From positions 36,371,581 to 36,435,580 of the forward strand of contig CM037857.1 in NCBI GenBank assembly GCA_021292105.1: DNA of 64,000 nucleotides. Reading direction: 5' to 3'. This document shows positions 1 through 12,500 of the stretch, piece after piece (positions within the stretch are counted from its first letter, which is position 1; each line of letters opens with the position of its first letter). A model generated the notes under the pieces. That model was given only the letters and a program-made list of their open reading frames with translations, ran no database searches and was not told the DNA's origin. The position numbers and the translations under genes are program-made. The stretch is from Anadara kagoshimensis. Taxonomy: Eukaryota > Mollusca > Bivalvia > Arcoida > Arcidae.

Positions 1-3000
1 AAAAATAGGTATGAGGCTAGGATATATAGTGGTACATGCTTGTATAGACCATCTTAATGTCTGTTTGTTCGCCACAGAGTTCCCTTACGACAAAAATAGG
101 TAGGGGCTGGGATATATAGTGGCACATCCTTGTATAGTCCATCTCTATGTCTGTGTGTTCGCCTCAGAGTACCCTTACGACAAAAATAGGTAGGGGCTGG
201 GATATATAGTGGTACATCCTTGTATAGTCCATCTCTATGTCTGTGTGTTCGCCACAGAGTACCCTTAGGTCAAAAATAGGTATGGGCTGGGATATATAGT
301 GGTACATTCTTGTATAGTCCATCTCTATGTCTGTGTTCGCCATAGAGTACCCTTACGACAAAAATAGGTATGAGGCTGGGATATATAGTGGTACATCATT
401 GTATAGTTCATCTCTATGTCTGTGTGTTCGTCACAGAGTACCCTTAAGACAAAAATAGGTAGGGGGCTGGGATATATAGTGGTACATCCTTGTATAGACT
501 GTCTCTATGTCTGTGTGTTCGCCACAGAGTTCCCTTACGACAAAAATAGGTATGAGGCTGGGATATATAGTGGTACATCCTTGTATAGACTATCTCTATG
601 TCTGTGTGTTCGCCACAAAGTACCCTTACGACAAAAATAGGTATGGGGCTGGGATATATAGTGGTACATCATTGAATAGTCCATCTCTATGTCTGTGTGT
701 TTGCCACAGAGTAGCCTTACGACAAAAATAGGTATGGGCTGAGATAGTTGTATTTCTATAGTGGTACATTCTTGTACAGTCCATCTCTATGTCTGTGTTC
801 GCCACAGAGTACCCTTACGACAAAATAGATATGAGGCTGGGATATATAGTGGTACATCCTTGTAAAGTTCATCTCTATGTCTGTGTTCCCCACAGAGTTC
901 CCTTACGACAAAATAGGTATGAGGCTGGGATATATAGTGGTACATCCTTGTATAGTCCATCTCTATGTCTGTGTGTTCGCCACAGTGTACCCTTACGACA
1001 AAAATAGGTAGGGGCTGGGATATATAGTGGTACATCCTTGTATAATTCATCTCTATGTCTGTGTTCGCCACAGAGTACCCTTACGAGAAAAATAGGTAGG
1101 GGCTGGGATATATAGTGGTACATCCTTGTATAGTTCATCTCTATGTCTGTGTGTTCGCCTCAGAGTACCCTTACGACAAAAATAGGTATGAGGCTGGGAT
1201 ATATAGTGGTATATCCTTGTATAGTTCATCTTGTCTGTGTGTTTGTCACAGAGTACCCTTACGACAAAAATAGGTATGGGACTGCGATATATAGTGGTAC
1301 ATCCTTGTATAGTTCATCTCTATGTCTGTGTGTTCGCCACAAAGTACCCTTGCGACAACTATAGGTATGGGGCTGGGATATATTGTGGTACATTCCTGTA
1401 TAATCCCTCTCTATGTCTGTTTGTTCGCCACAGAGTTCCCTTACGACAAAAATAGGTAGGGGCTGGGATATATAGTGGCACATCCTTGTAAAGTCCATCT
1501 CTATGTCTGTGTGTTCGCCAGAGAGTACACTTACGACAAAAATAGGTATGGGCTGGGATATATAGTGGTACATCCTTGTATAGACCATCTCTATGGCTGT
1601 GTGTTCGCCACAGAGTATCCTTACGACAAAAATAGGTATTGGGCTGGGATAGTTGTATTTCTATAGTGGCACATTCCTGTATAGTCTATCTCTATGCCTT
1701 TGTTCGCCACAGAGTACCCTTAAGACAAAAATAGGTATGGCGCTGGGATATATAGTGGTACATCCTTGTATAGTCCATCTCTATGTCTGTGTATTCGCCA
1801 CAGAGTACCCTTACGACAAAAATAGGTATGAGGCTGGGATATATAGTGGTACATCCTTGTATAGTTCATCTCTATGTCTGTGTGTTCGCCTCAGAGTACC
1901 CTTACGACAAAAATAGGTATGAGGCTGGGATATATAGTGGTATATCCTTGTATAGTTCATCTTTATGTCTGTGTGTTTGTCACAGAGTACCCTTACGACA
2001 AAAATAGGTATGGGACTGGGATATATAGTGGTACATCCTTGTATAGTTCATCTCTATGTCTGTGTGTTCGCCACAGAGTACCCTTGCGACAACTATAGGT
2101 ATGGGGCTGGGATATATTGTGGTACATTCCTGTATAGTCCATCTCTATGTCTGTGTGTTCGTCACAGGGTACCCTTACGACAAAAATAGGTATGGGGCTG
2201 GGATATATAGTGGTACATCCTTGTACAGTCTATCTCTATGTCTGTGTGTTCGCAACAGAATACCCTTACGACAAAATAGGTATGAGGCTAGGATATATAG
2301 TGGTACATGCTTGTATAGACCAGCTTAATGTCTGTTTGTTCGCCACAGAGTTCCCTTACGACAAAAATAGGTAGGGGCTGGGATATATAGTGGCACATCC
2401 TTGTAAAGTCCATCTCTATGTCTGTGTGTTCGCCAGAGAGTACACTTACGACAAAAATAGGTATGGGGCTGGGATATATAGTGGTACATCCTTGTATAGA
2501 CCATCTCTATGGCTGTGTGTTCGCCACAGAGTATCCTTACGACAAAAATAGGTATTGGGCTGGGATAGTTGTATTTCTATAGTGGCACATTCCTGTATAG
2601 TCTATCTCTATGCCTGTGTTCGCCACAGAGTACCCTTAAGACAAAAATAGGTATGGCGCTGGGATATATAGTGGTACATCCTTGTATAGTCCATCTCTAT
2701 GTCTGTGTATTCGCCACAGAGTACCCTTACGACAAAAATAGGTATGAGGCTGGGATATATAGTGGTACATCCTTGTATAGTTCATCTCTATGTCTGTGTG
2801 TTCGCCACAGAGTACCCTTACGACAAAAATAGGTAGAGGCTGGGATATATAGTGGTACATCCTTGTATAGTCCATCTCTATGTCTGTGTGTTCGCCACAG
2901 AGTACCCTTACGACAAAAATAGGTATGGGGCTGTGATATATAGTGGTACATCCTTGTATAGTCCATCTCTATGTCTGTGTGTTCGCCACAGAGTACCGTT

Positions 3001-5136
3001 ACGACAAAAATAGGTATGGGGCTGGGATATATAGTGGTACATCCTTGTATAGACCATCTCTATGGCTGTGTGTTCGCCAGAGTTCCCTTACGACAAAAAT
3101 AGGTATGGGGCTGGGATATATAGTGGTACATCCTTGTATAGACTATCTCTATGTCTGTGTGTTCGTCACAGAGTACCCTTACAACAAAAATAGGTATGGG
3201 GCTGAGATATATAGTGGTACATCCTTGTATAGACTATCTCTATGTCTGTGTGTTCGCCACAGAGTATCCTTACGACAAAAATAGGTATGGGGCTGGGAAA
3301 TATAGTGGTACATCATTGAATAGTCCATCTCTATGTCTGTGTGTTCGCCACAGAGTAGCCTTACGACAAAAATAGGTATGGGGCTGGGATAGTTATATTT
3401 CTATAGTGGTACATTCTTGTACAGTCCATCTCTATGTCTGTGTTCGCCACAGAGTGCCCTTACGAGAAAAATAAATATGAGGCTGGGATATATAGTGGTA
3501 TATCCTTGTATAGTTCATCTCTATGTCTGTGTTCGCCACAGAGTTCCCTTACGACAAAAATAGGTATGAGGCTGGGATATATAGTGGTACATCCTTGTAT
3601 AGTCCATCTCTATGTCTGTGTGTTCGCCACAGTGTACCCTTACGACAAAAATAGGTAGGGGGCTGGGATATATAGTGGTACATCCTTGTATAGTTTATCT
3701 CTATGTCTGTGTTCGCCACAGAGTACCCTTACGAGAAAAATAGGTAGGGGGCTGGGATATATAGTGGTACATCCTTGTATAGTTCATCTCTATGTCTGTG
3801 TGTTCGCCTCAGAGTACCCTTACGACAAAAATAGGTATGAGGCTGGGATATATAGTGGTACATCCTTGTATAGTTCATCTTTATGTCTGTGTGTTCGTCA
3901 CAGAGTACCCTTACGACAAAAATAGGTATGGGACTGGGATATATAGTGGTACATCCTTGTATAGTTCATCTCTATGTCTGTGTGTTCGCCACAGAGTACC
4001 CTTGCGACAACTATAGGTATGGGGCTGGGATATATTGTGGTACATTCCTGTATAGTCCATCTCTATGTCTGTGTGTTCGTCACAGGGTACCCTTACGACA
4101 AAAATAGGTATGGGGCTGGGATATATAGTGGTACATCCTTGTACAGTCTATCTCTATGTCTGTGTGTTCGCAACAGAATACCCTTACGACAAAAATAGGT
4201 ATGAGGCTAGGATATATAGTGGTACATGCTTGTATTGTCCATCTTAATGTCTGTTTGTTCGCCACAGAGTTCCCTTACGACAAAAATAGGTAGGAGCTGG
4301 GATATATAGTGGCACATCCTTGTAAAGTCCATCTCTATGTCTGTGTGTTCGCCTCAGAGTACACTTACGACAAAAATAGTTAGGGGGCTGAGATATATAG
4401 TGGTACATCCTTGTATAGTCCATGTCTATGTCTGTGTGTTCGCCAGAGAGTACACTTACGACAAAAATAGGTATGGGGCTGGGATATATAGTGGTACATC
4501 TTTGTATAGTCCATCTCTATGTCTGTGTGTTCGCCACAGTGTACCCTTACGACAAAAATAGGTATGAGGCTAGGATATATAGTGATACATTCTTGTACAG
4601 TCCATCTCTATGTCTGTGTGTTCGCCACAGAGTTCCCTTACGACAAAAATAGGTATGGGGCTGGGATATATAGTGGTACATCCTTGTATAGACTATCTCT
4701 ATGTCTGTGTGTTCGCCACAGAGTTCCCTTACGACAAAAATAGGTATGAGGCTGGGATATATAGTGGTACATCCTTGTATAGACTATATCTATGTCTGTG
4801 TGTTCGCCACAGAGTTCCCTTACGACAAAAATAGGTATGGGGCTGGGATATATAGTGGTACATCCTTGTATAGACTATCTCTATGTCTGTGTGTTCGCCA
4901 CAGAGTTCCCTTACGACAAAAATAGGTATGAGGCTGGGATATATAGTGGTACATCCTTGTATAGACTATATCTATGTCTGTGTGTTCGCCACAGAGTACC
5001 CTTACGACAAAAAAAGGTATGGGGCTGGGATATATAGTGGTACATCCTTGTATAGTTCATCTCTATGTCTGTGTGTTCGCCACAGAGTATCCTTACGACA
5101 AAAATAGGTAGGGGCTGGGATATATAGTGGTACATG
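1..5136. repeat. 91-bp satellite array with higher-order repeats
   Basis: About 56 head-to-tail copies of a roughly 91-bp unit, recognisable by 'gggctgggatatatagtgg', 'tacatccttgtatag' and 'gttcgccacagagtaccctt'. The array begins before the window and ends in a degraded unit near 5136. Units differ by a few bases and small indels. Variant units with 'gatagttgtatttctatag' recur near 740, 1650, 2570 and 3395, i.e. about every 10 units, so longer multi-unit blocks were duplicated. Because 91 is not a multiple of 3, short open frames run through it in both directions, but they only translate the repeat and are not genes. Confidence 0.97.
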
Positions 5137-5379
5137 CGTGTTTGCTACGATAAAAAAGACTTAAAGAAAAGGAAAAAGTAATCTATGTGTATGGACAGAG
5201 AATATGCAAATTAGAGAGATGCAGAAACATTTAAGTGTCATGTGCCTTTTTTTAATTTCTATTAATATAATGAATTCAAAAACAACACATGACATAAGTA
5301 AAAAACAGCTTATTTTGAATCTCATATAACCAGTGAAGAGTATATTGATTCATTTAGTTGTTGGTCATTTCTACATAGT

Positions 5380-5655
5380 CCGAAAGTGACAGAAAGTTGA
5401 AGAGCCATCAGAAAACCATGTAGATATCTTAATTAAAAGTTAAGCATGGGTCGGTAGAATAATATTTTAGAAAAGGTTCTGTGTTGCCAACAAGAGCTAG
5501 GTTAGGAAATATTGGACGCTATCGATGCATGTTTTCTTTTCTGCTGTTTTCGCCAGAAATTTCAAGAATTCACTAATGGAAGCTGTCAAATCACAAACCC
5601 CAAACAAGTCAAAAATTAAAATGGGGGTTTAGTGGGCTGATTAGTCGGACTAAGT
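5380..5655 (+). mobile_element. Truncated right half of a TIR element
   Basis: Matches 37870-38116 in another part of the window, including the terminal segment 'gggctgattagtcggacta' at the right end. The left half is missing or too diverged to see. It is a non-autonomous remnant without coding capacity. The flanking stretches 5137-5379 and 5656-5981 are AT-rich and I see nothing in them. Confidence 0.65.
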
Positions 5656-5981
5656 TCTCCATTACTTCAATTGCATAACATACGTACATAATTACATAAC
5701 ATACATGTTAAATTTAATAAAATGAATTCTGATTGAGTTACAGTACATTATAATTGATCGATTTTACGTCGTGTACAAATTATAAAGTTTTACTAGACAT
5801 GTATATATTACACGAAATCTTGTAAGTTGATATAGTTGTTTTGAACAAGTAACAAGACACAATGTAACATATTTTATTCGCACAAATTTAAGTTTAAATT
5901 TAAATTTAATTTTAAGATTATATCGTCATCAAAAACTATATACACAGGGCATAAATATTTATCATAACATATTATTATAAT

Positions 5982-6228
5982 TGTCCCGGTCGGGTCTGAC
6001 CAAGACTCGAAATATGGTAATGACTGTTCTTTCGCCAATCACTCAGCATTTAGAAATAAAAGTCACGGGTCCTTCGGAAGAGACCTTAAAAACCAATGTC
6101 CCGTGTCACGACAGGCGCCATATGTTAACTAACCCCCTTAGAGGACTGCAAAGGTAAACATAACTGCAATTTCATCTATAACTGGTGGCGTCTCGATATG
6201 AGAAAAGATCAATGAATGAATTAATCAA
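5982..6228 (+). repeat. SINE family A, head-truncated copy
   Basis: Shares the body of the complete copy at 48337-48679: the 'gactgttctttcgcc' block, the 'aaagtcacgggtccttc' block and the 'gtctcgatat' block near the 3' end. The tRNA-like A box is missing, and only the 'cccggtcgggtctgacc' end of the head remains. Diverged, hence old. Confidence 0.75.
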
Positions 6229-6490
6229 TCATTATAATTGTTTTATATGTACATGTATGCTATTAAAAAAGCAAGTGGCTGTAAATAACGAGTACGAAAT
6301 AAAATAATTCAATTGCGTTGATAAAAAAACTAAGAATCGTGTACTGGCCCAGTGTAAACATGAAAATACCAAACAATAATATTTTAACAACTGATACATG
6401 TTAGGGTTTTAACCACACCACTGGATACCTACCCTAAGGACTGTCTGGAATTTTATAATCGATTATAAGTCCAATTATTTGTATTGTCGG

Positions 6491-6822
6491 GACCACTGCG
6501 GTAGCTCATTTGGTAAAGTGCTCGCACCGTAAATGGGAGGTCGTGGTGAACCTCTACCGGATCTGATCTAAGACTTGAAAGTAGGTAATGACTGTTCTTT
6601 TGCAAAGCACTCGGCATTACATAATGCGATTCACGGTTCTTTTGGGATGAAAAGTTAAAATGAACGAGGTCACGTGTCACGATTAAGATCCCTGCTGTAT
6701 AATCTATCGGTGCAACGCACAATCAAAATGTCCGCACCTTCGCCTATAGCATGCGACGTTTCGATATACGTGAAATATTCTTGACTGGGACGTTAAACAC
6801 CATTATTTAACTCAACTCAATT
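6491..6822 (+). repeat. SINE family A, near-full-length copy
   Basis: The tRNA-like head begins with 'gcggtagctcatttgg' (A box), followed by a damaged B box ('gtgaacctctacc'). The body ends with 'gactgggacgttaaacacc' and an A/C-rich tail. The damaged B box implies it is no longer transcribed by RNA polymerase III. Confidence 0.85.
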
Positions 6823-6829
6823 CATGAAA

Positions 6830-9142
6830 GCAGACGAAACGTTATTTTGATAAAAGTGGTAATAGCATGTAGAGATATAAATAACATCGATCATCGTGGG
6901 TGAACCATTTTTGTTTTCATTGTCAACCCAATGTACCATCAACATTTTTGCTTTTTAAGAAATTTCCTCTTATGCACCAGAGATATTTGAGATTGAATTA
7001 TTTGGCATGTGCTCTTGTATGTTTTACAAAATATCACTTAAAATTATGAGTGTAAGCTTGACAAGAAATTCCTTTTGCTTCTGTCGTTTAGATTAATAGA
7101 TGAACGCCATGAAATCGAACTATTTCAATAAAATAATAATATTTTATTTCAAATTTAAATTCAATATAAACTACTGGTTATTACAGCATATAATTTCGTG
7201 GTACACAATTCTAAAGTATACCCAATAATATTTTATCATGATTTTAAAGGCGGTCATGAGACAATTGCTATTAAAAGTAATCTCGATTTTTTTCAAAACG
7301 GCGGAAGAATAAAAAATTTTAAAACCGAAAAACACCATTCTCGGATAATGCCGTGTTGCCGTTACAATTGTAATTCTGCTCTAAGTACAGCCGTTAACAA
7401 TCTTCTGAAAAGGTATCTACCAATACAACAGTCAGCTAACACGGCTATATCAAATGAAACTGTCGATTTGACTTCTGTATGGAGGCAGTGGAGTTACATG
7501 TATATTCCAGATTCTATATAATAATGATAGCCTGGTCGACTTCAAGTCGACGCATGGTGACGAAAAGTATAAGATAATTTTTCAAAACAGTTTTGATTAA
7601 TTCCTCTAACGGTAGTTCTGGGGATATACAATTTTAAATGCATCTTTATTTCATCATTACCATTTCCAATACAGCAAACGAGCTGCCAATGCACTAATAA
7701 GTTATTCCCTAGCAACACGCTCTCTAACTTGCTAATTTTTTCAATAATTTTGCAGTAATAATTTCATAGTGTGTTTTAATTAAATTATCATTCGATATTT
7801 TGAAACAATTGTTATTTATTATTGCTAATTTCACCAAAATTAAAATTGTTTTATTTTTGTTATCCGGAGTTACCCCTTTCTAAGAATTTTTGTTCTATCT
7901 TAATGTGAAAAATTGTATGGAGTGCATGAAATTTGAGAAAGTGTTAAAATAATGTAAATATACATCAAATATATGACTTTGTATTGCGCTGCCACACAAT
8001 AAATACAGAAAACTTATTTTCAGAATTCCATTTTTTTCAAGTTTTCAACTGTTTCAGGCAATCCGGACTTAAGAGTCACCAGTCGCAATTTTGGCAGACA
8101 ATTTAGTCCAAGTCAATTCAATATTTAAATCGCAATTTTGCCATAAGTGAAATAATTAAGCATAAAAGAAAGTTAGCTGTGGTAGCAACCTTCCAGTGTC
8201 TCTAATCTATGTTCCAGAAAATAAGTCATCAAACGGTATAATTCAAAGTTTTAAGTCACGCCTGTAAACGATCGCTATAGACATGGAATCAAATCCAAAT
8301 TTCCTTTTAACTGTTTCTGTTACACTTTGAATCATAGAACCAATCGCTACAAGGCGTTAAAGTAGCGAGACGAACAACGATAGTCAACATTTACCAATAC
8401 AATACAAATGTCTTATAGGGAAACAGCATTGGTTTGTCCGCTTGACATCATTACTTATCATGGACAAGTGCATTAATGTATAGAGAACACAAATCAGTGT
8501 TAATTATACGTCTACATCATGGAAAACGATAATTTCAAACACAAATTAGTATGTACATGTTAAACCAGTTGATCCATTCTTTACAGTAGAAATATGTATA
8601 TTTACAATTGCAATATCTTTCCTTCAATAAAGTATTTGACATCGAATATACTTTGCAACTCCATAAAGACATTGCTCCACGCTCTGACGTGATGACGTCA
8701 GATGCCAAATGCTTTCGTAGACTGACAAGAGACGACCCATTTTTATGAGAAGATGTACCAAAATTGTATTTCAAAATTGTTTTCAAATTAACATGGAAAA
8801 TGCGAGACGGCAATAGATTCATTTTTATAAAATTGTAAATATAAGAAATAAGATGTCTTGGTGAACTTGCAATTTTTTCCATCAAAGGCTTCGCCTTTAA
8901 TGCAATTTAAGACATCCCATTATACTTTGCAAGTTCATAACGGCATTGGAAATTTACCTTATTTCTTAAAAAGAAACTGTTAATCTTAATGTTAATGTAT
9001 TTTTGAGCACTGTGTATGTAATGACTGTAGGTCCTCCTACATGAATATTCCTACTGGAAAGTCAAGTGGACAGATCAGTCTTGTTTGTCTATTTTATTAA
9101 GACTATTTATTGTTGTTGCTTTTGTCATCTATGCTTCATTGT
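6830..9142. other. Gene-free AT-rich stretch
   Basis: No coding exon is supported. Open frames at 7198-7521 and 8535-8885 lack recognisable domains. A TGACGTCA (CRE) motif lies near 8692. Segments near 8630-8690 and 8900-8955 share an 'atactttgcaa' core and look like a degraded direct repeat. This interval lies downstream of the receptor gene's stop codon and must hold its 3' UTR, but I cannot place the polyadenylation site. Confidence 0.5.
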
Positions 9143-9561
9143 TCATTGTCCTTTAGCAGTATACCCATAGATAAAGGCTATATACGTTATAATGGTGATA
9201 ATCACTGTGGCTATCCAAGACAGGTAATATGCACTCTGATCAGCAAGGACACCAATTTCTGACCATGTTAAATCTAAATGTGAATGATGTTTTTCTTTAT
9301 CGTCTTCAATTTCATTTTTCTCCTCGAATGAGTTCTTTTCAATACAGTCATGTGGCGTTACATGTTTAATTTTAGGGCTACGTGCACAACAACAACAGCG
9401 GCAACCATTCTTGAAGGTTAATGGAATCATGAAATACCTAGTAAACAAACGAAGCCATTTAGGTATCTTTTTGTCGGATTCGGCATATTTACAATTTAAG
9501 ACGAATAAAGTCACAACCACTGAGATAATACTTATCGCCAGCATACATATCAGGTAAACCG
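9143..9561 (-). CDS. Receptor exon 6: TM3, intracellular loop, TM4, stop
   Basis: 419 nt, acceptor 'cttttgtag' at 9562-9563, stop TGA at 9145-9143. TM3 starts immediately with VYLICMLAISII. The loop has the cysteine run and an acidic EEKNEIEDDKEK stretch. TM4 ends IYGYTAKGQ. The acceptor and exon start are repeated once more upstream in the intron (see 9524-10152). Confidence 0.95.
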
Positions 9562-12500
9562 CTACAAAAGAAAACATAATAATGTATTACTAAATAAACT
9601 AAAAACGATAACACTTGTCGCCAACATACATATCAGGTAAACCGCTACAAAAGAAAACAATAATAAGAATTTATTATATAGCAATATGTGCCTCGCATAG
9701 AAATTAAACGATAAATCCCGAGGTGTTAGCGTGCAATAAATACCGATATTTGCACGCTAACTTTGTTCCAGTCCGAGGATTCCCAAATCATTTTTTTTTA
9801 TATTGCACGCTTTGTCACATGACGCTGTCATTTATGACGTCATTCGATTGTTGTCGACGTCATCACTGTGTTGTTGTCATATTGCACTAGTTCTTATATC
9901 CATTTACAAGAACTAGTGTAATATTTATGTAATGTACGGTATGGTATTTTATATGAAATACTTGACGGAAGTAAACGAAATTTATTATGCTATATAATAA
10001 AAGGGTTATTAAACTGATATTGTGAAATATTGTCCCTCGTTGACTCGAAATTTGCACTCGCAAGCTCGTGCAAATGTCGAGTCAACTCGGGGCAATATTT
10101 CACGATATCAGTTCAATAACCCTATAGTATTACTAAATAAACTAAAAACAATAATATAATCTTGGGTTTTTTCTGTTGTCAAGAAGTAAATTACGTATTA
10201 TACCAGAGTTAATTAATTTACAGCGACCGATTCGATATACAATTCCTCATCAGTAGTGCTTAGACCAAAATTGTGAAAACAAAATTTCTTTCAGGGGTTA
10301 AAAATATATTTAGCCAAGAATATACTTTGCATGATTAGTTATACCTTAGTTTTTGACACATGGTCTTATCCAACCTCTTCTAAAGATATTTCATTAAAGT
10401 CATTTTAGTTATATGCCTTTATGTTTGGGTTCATTATCGAACCATACCTGGTAACGAGATGACAATGATCTTACAAAGGTCATCGCTTAGGTCTTCTGAC
10501 CTTTTGTTTGTTAATGTTTGCTCTATAATATATATAAGAACAGCATCACACAACAATACACCGCTATAAAAATTTGTATTTGCCTTAGGTTAATATTATA
10601 ATCAACAGGTCAAATTTGACTTCTTGAATTGAAATATTGAAGTTTATTGCAGTGTTTTAAATCGATATCTTAACTTTATTGTCTAAATACATGCAGGAAA
10701 AGCCGTTTTTCTTTAAAAAATATTTTCTATGATTTTTTTTTAATTTTTGGCAAAAACTTTAAAAATGTGCAAAAAATGCTTTCCAAGATAGATAAAAACA
10801 CAATTTATAATTTGTATGGAGATTTTCAATAATATGACCAGGCCCCGGTTTCACAATTATTCCTTAAATAAGATCTTCCTGAATTTGAATCGAGCAAAAT
10901 TTCAAATCTTAATAATTTTATTAATTTTTAAGATATTTAGTAAATGAAGGAGTCATTTTGAAGATCTCTGCTAGTTTAAAACATTTTATTAGATTTGTCT
11001 TAAAATATTATTAGTAGTTTAAAAATCGATTACAAAATATGCTTGATTGAAGGAAATGGTTAGTTAAGGAATGAGACGGGGCCAATTTTAAACATGTATA
11101 TTGCTTTATGAATGTCATTGTATATAGCGAGGGCGCGGTGGCCTAATGGATAAGACGTCAGTCTTCAAATCCAAGGTCTCTCACCGCTGTGAGTTCGAGT
11201 CCCGCTCGGACCACATGTGGGAAAGTGAATTTTCCTTGCCGTTGGCCTTTACTGATTCACCTGGTATCAGTATAATGGACTGGGGGAGTGGTACGCTTGT
11301 CTGCGGCGTACTGTTTCTGTGAGCTAGCACGGTAAAGTCGCCCTGAGTGCGCGCTAGTACAAGGCAGACCATACAACACACTCGCACTTCACATGCATAC
11401 ACAAAATTGTTATAGATTAATCCATAGAGATTAATTAAATAGTTCTCGTCGCGAATAGCTGAAAAATTGCTGATGCGACGTTAAGCAACATTCAACCAAC
11501 CAACCATCATTGTATATAATAACAATACTTACATAAAAACGATGTGTGTAAGGATGTAGTTGGCATATGTTCAGAGACCATCGTAAGATATACTGCAAAA
11601 GCTAGAAGCACCACCAGGCAAAAACCTATTTTTTCTCCTGAATCTGGTGGCACCTTGTAAACAAGGCACGTCATACCTGATAACATTGTCACAGGTAATA
11701 TAGAATTGAGGAACTGAAACATAGGACGTCGCCGAAATGTTAAAAAATAAGATAAATGTCTAACAATATAGTTGCCGTTTATAACAGTGTCATCAACCTT
11801 TGTTGAATACCGTAAAAATTCCCACTCGCCATTAGGTTTATAAAAAGTCGAAATAAACTTTTCACTGCTAAATTGAAGAGCAACCTCAGAAATGTTTCCT
11901 CCCCAGAATAAGAACCGAACTTCACAAGATTGAGTATCGAAGGGATAGTACGTCGGATTACTTTCGCAATGCGTTGTTTCCTTTGTTCCGAAAGGCCAAA
12001 CAACTACTCCCATACTGTACACAGTCAGTTTCAGTTTTTCATCTGTAAAAACGCTTAATTGGTTCACCCTAAAATGACAAAAAATAAACAATTTCAACAT
12101 GATTACAAAAACAAAATATGTCGGACTTTAGATCAATTGCTATTAAATATGGAATATTATTGAAATGATGAAAATATTGCTGCCTAGATTATAAAAGCGT
12201 GAACAACGATCTTAATTTTACAATATGACATTATTCTATAAAAAAACTGTCATGGCAGTGCTATTCAAAGCCACTCTTGTATTTCACTTTAAACCAGTTT
12301 TGGAGAGACTAGACTCCATGTCCGAAAGTATAAACGTTTGAAATATAAACAATTACAATTACGAGAAGTCGTCGAAATAAACAATAGCAATATCTATTGG
12401 AAATATTAGTTTGGTACAAATGTTACACTCAGTAAATGGAATCAATTTTACGATTACTACACAGTATATTACAATTGCCTAAATCTATGCATAAACTTGC

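Noticed and set aside
416..5135. Dozens of 60-113 residue open frames repeating YIVVHPCI.. and SLCLCVRHRVPLRQK
   Set aside because: They are translations of the 91-bp satellite in successive frames on both strands, without start context or splice logic.
1..5136. CRISPR array
   Set aside because: Continuous tandem units without spacers in a eukaryotic sequence; the same applies to 28231-31896.
6453..6722. 89-residue open frame on the minus strand
   Set aside because: Lies antisense across a SINE copy; the same happens at 20701-20970, 32092-32319 and 48380-48565.
7198..7521. 107-residue open frame
   Set aside because: No recognisable domain, AT-rich codon use and no supporting splice sites or neighbours.
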